This document shows, in pieces, positions 13,372 through 13,923 of a stretch of 13,923 bases of DNA (positions are counted from its first letter, which is position 1; the number at the start of each line of letters is the position of its first letter). The notes under the pieces are model-generated. The model made no database searches. It saw only the letters and a list, made by a program, of their open reading frames with translations, and was not told where the DNA came from. The position numbers were made by a program, and so were the translations under genes. The stretch spans positions 1 through 13,923 of the forward strand of contig DAOUKZ010000105.1 of assembly GCA_034420775.1 (NCBI GenBank), given 5' to 3'. Origin of the DNA: DAOUKH01 sp034420775. Lineage in GTDB: Bacteria > Chloroflexota > Dehalococcoidia > SHYB01.

Positions 13372-13751
13372 GCGCTGCGCTTGGCGCGCTTTCCCAGGGC
13401 CACGAGGAACATGACGCTCTTGCCCGCCGCGTGCGGCGACAGGAAGTCGATGGTCTCGTCGTCGAAGAAGGTGAGGCCGGATGCGCCGAACCCCTGGGCG
13501 TAGGCCGCCAGGTAGAGCCTGCCGCCCATGAGCCCGGCCTCAAGCTGGGCGGCGCGGTAGGCGCGGTCGCCGAACCGATCGACGAGCCGTTCGAGGTCGA
13601 CGGCGAAGAAGACGTCCGCCGCGGCGTCTTTGGGTAGTGCCTGCTCGAGGCCGAGGAAGCCGGCCTGATCGCGGAAGTCGCCCAGCATCAGCGGCTCCAA
13701 CGTTTGTTCCTCGCGGCGGTAGTGGTAGACCCCGGCGTCCAGACCCTCCAC
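13368..13751 (-). pseudogene. SagB-type nitroreductase, C-terminal fragment
   Basis: The 127-residue frame from GTG 13751 begins inside the domain (VEGLDAGVYHYRREEQTLEP) and continues DFRDQAGFLGLEQALP and FGDRAYRAAQLEAGLMGGRL. It then reads YLAAYAQGFGASGLTFFDDE and a C-terminal SVMFLVALGK. This is the second half of a SagB/ThcOx-type FMN-dependent nitroreductase. The first half (IIxxRxSxRxF and the FMN-phosphate residues) is missing: the frame upstream is closed by TGA (complement of 13773-13775) seven codons before the GTG, and no family sequence precedes it. The missing N-terminal type of sequence lies immediately next to it on the opposite strand. By itself the fragment should not bind flavin normally. 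GTG is merely the first available start, with no good Shine-Dalgarno sequence. Confidence 0.72.
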
Positions 13752-13754
13752 CGT

Positions 13755-13765
13755 CGCGGACCGCG
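13755..13765. repeat. Short inverted repeat at the junction of the two nitroreductase fragments
   Basis: CGCGG-A-CCGCG is a perfect 5-bp inverted repeat centred on base 13760, exactly in the 14-bp space between the head-to-head fragments. Such short palindromes occur at inversion junctions and at fold-back artefacts of amplification or assembly, but 5 bp in GC-rich DNA can also be chance. Confidence 0.45.
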
Positions 13766-13923
13766 GTGCCGCTCAAGCCCTTTCCCAGGCCGGCGGGTGG
13801 CCGGGAGCAGCCCCGGATCATCGAGGAGATCATCCAGCGGCGCGGCTCGCCGCGCGTCTTCGCCCGCGAGCCGATTACGTTCGAGCAGCTTTCCATTTGC
13901 CTTTCTTCGGCCGACGCGCCGCT
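13766..13923 (+). pseudogene. SagB-type nitroreductase, N-terminal fragment in opposite orientation (runs off the window)
   Basis: From GTG 13766 the plus strand reads VPLKPFPRPAGGREQPRIIE, then EIIQRRGSPRVFAREPITFE, then QLSICLSSADAP, and is still open at the window end. The IIEEIIxRRGSxRxFxxEPITFEQLS pattern is the start of a SagB/nitroreductase domain, with the RRGSPR arginines that contact the FMN phosphate. This is the part missing from the fragment at 13368-13751, lying head-to-head with it only 14 bp away. It could instead be an intact second nitroreductase gene starting here, but there is no Shine-Dalgarno sequence before the GTG. The label pseudogene reflects the suspected rearrangement and would change if the frame is complete beyond the window. 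Confidence 0.6.

Overview
The window is high-GC DNA with short intergenic gaps, Shine-Dalgarno sequences of the GGAGG type and occasional GTG starts. It carries two secreted lipoproteins with long TP-rich stalks and a family of dispersed hairpin repeats. Together with the gene content (DUF255/YyaL thioredoxin-like protein, cyclase-family hydrolase, amidohydrolase-2, acyl-CoA dehydrogenase, SagB-type nitroreductase) this points to a Chloroflexota-like bacterium, perhaps near Dehalococcoidia/SAR202. That assignment is inferred from gene style; no rRNA or other marker gene is present.

Layout. 1-447 (+) is the 3' end of a Fic-family gene. It converges on 3494-444 (-), a DUF255/YyaL thioredoxin-like protein followed by a cyclase-family metal hydrolase. 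A 415-bp gap (3495-3909) holds one copy of a repeat family and a well-formed promoter overlapping an operator-like dyad. This promoter leads into a six-helix membrane protein (3910-4542, +) overlapped by a winged-helix regulator (4512-4943, +). Next come a small helical protein that looks like a cytochrome c'-type domain without its haem-binding cysteines (4984-5421, +), a strong hairpin, and an HD-domain protein (5518-6369, +). The 427-bp gap 6370-6796 is a train of hairpins with two more repeat copies. An alpha/beta hydrolase (6797-7537, +) converges with an acyl-CoA dehydrogenase (8718-7543, -). The dehydrogenase is divergent from a metal-dependent amidohydrolase (8883-10022, +), which ends in a clear intrinsic terminator. 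A fourth, shortest repeat copy precedes a GTG-started class II fumarase (10300-11697, +). Two tandem paralogous lipoproteins follow (11806-12618 and 12622-13371, +). The right end (13368-13923) holds two head-to-head pieces of a SagB-type nitroreductase.

How the genes fit together. Fumarase is central metabolism. The cyclase-family hydrolase, alpha/beta hydrolase, acyl-CoA dehydrogenase and amidohydrolase look like scattered catabolic enzymes for organic or ring-derived acids, but no complete pathway can be read here. The membrane protein and regulator form a plausible autoregulated pair. The tandem lipoproteins are the clearest uncharacterised family. The hairpin mosaic and the flipped nitroreductase are the strongest structural oddities.

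No tRNA, rRNA, CRISPR array, transposase or phage gene was seen.
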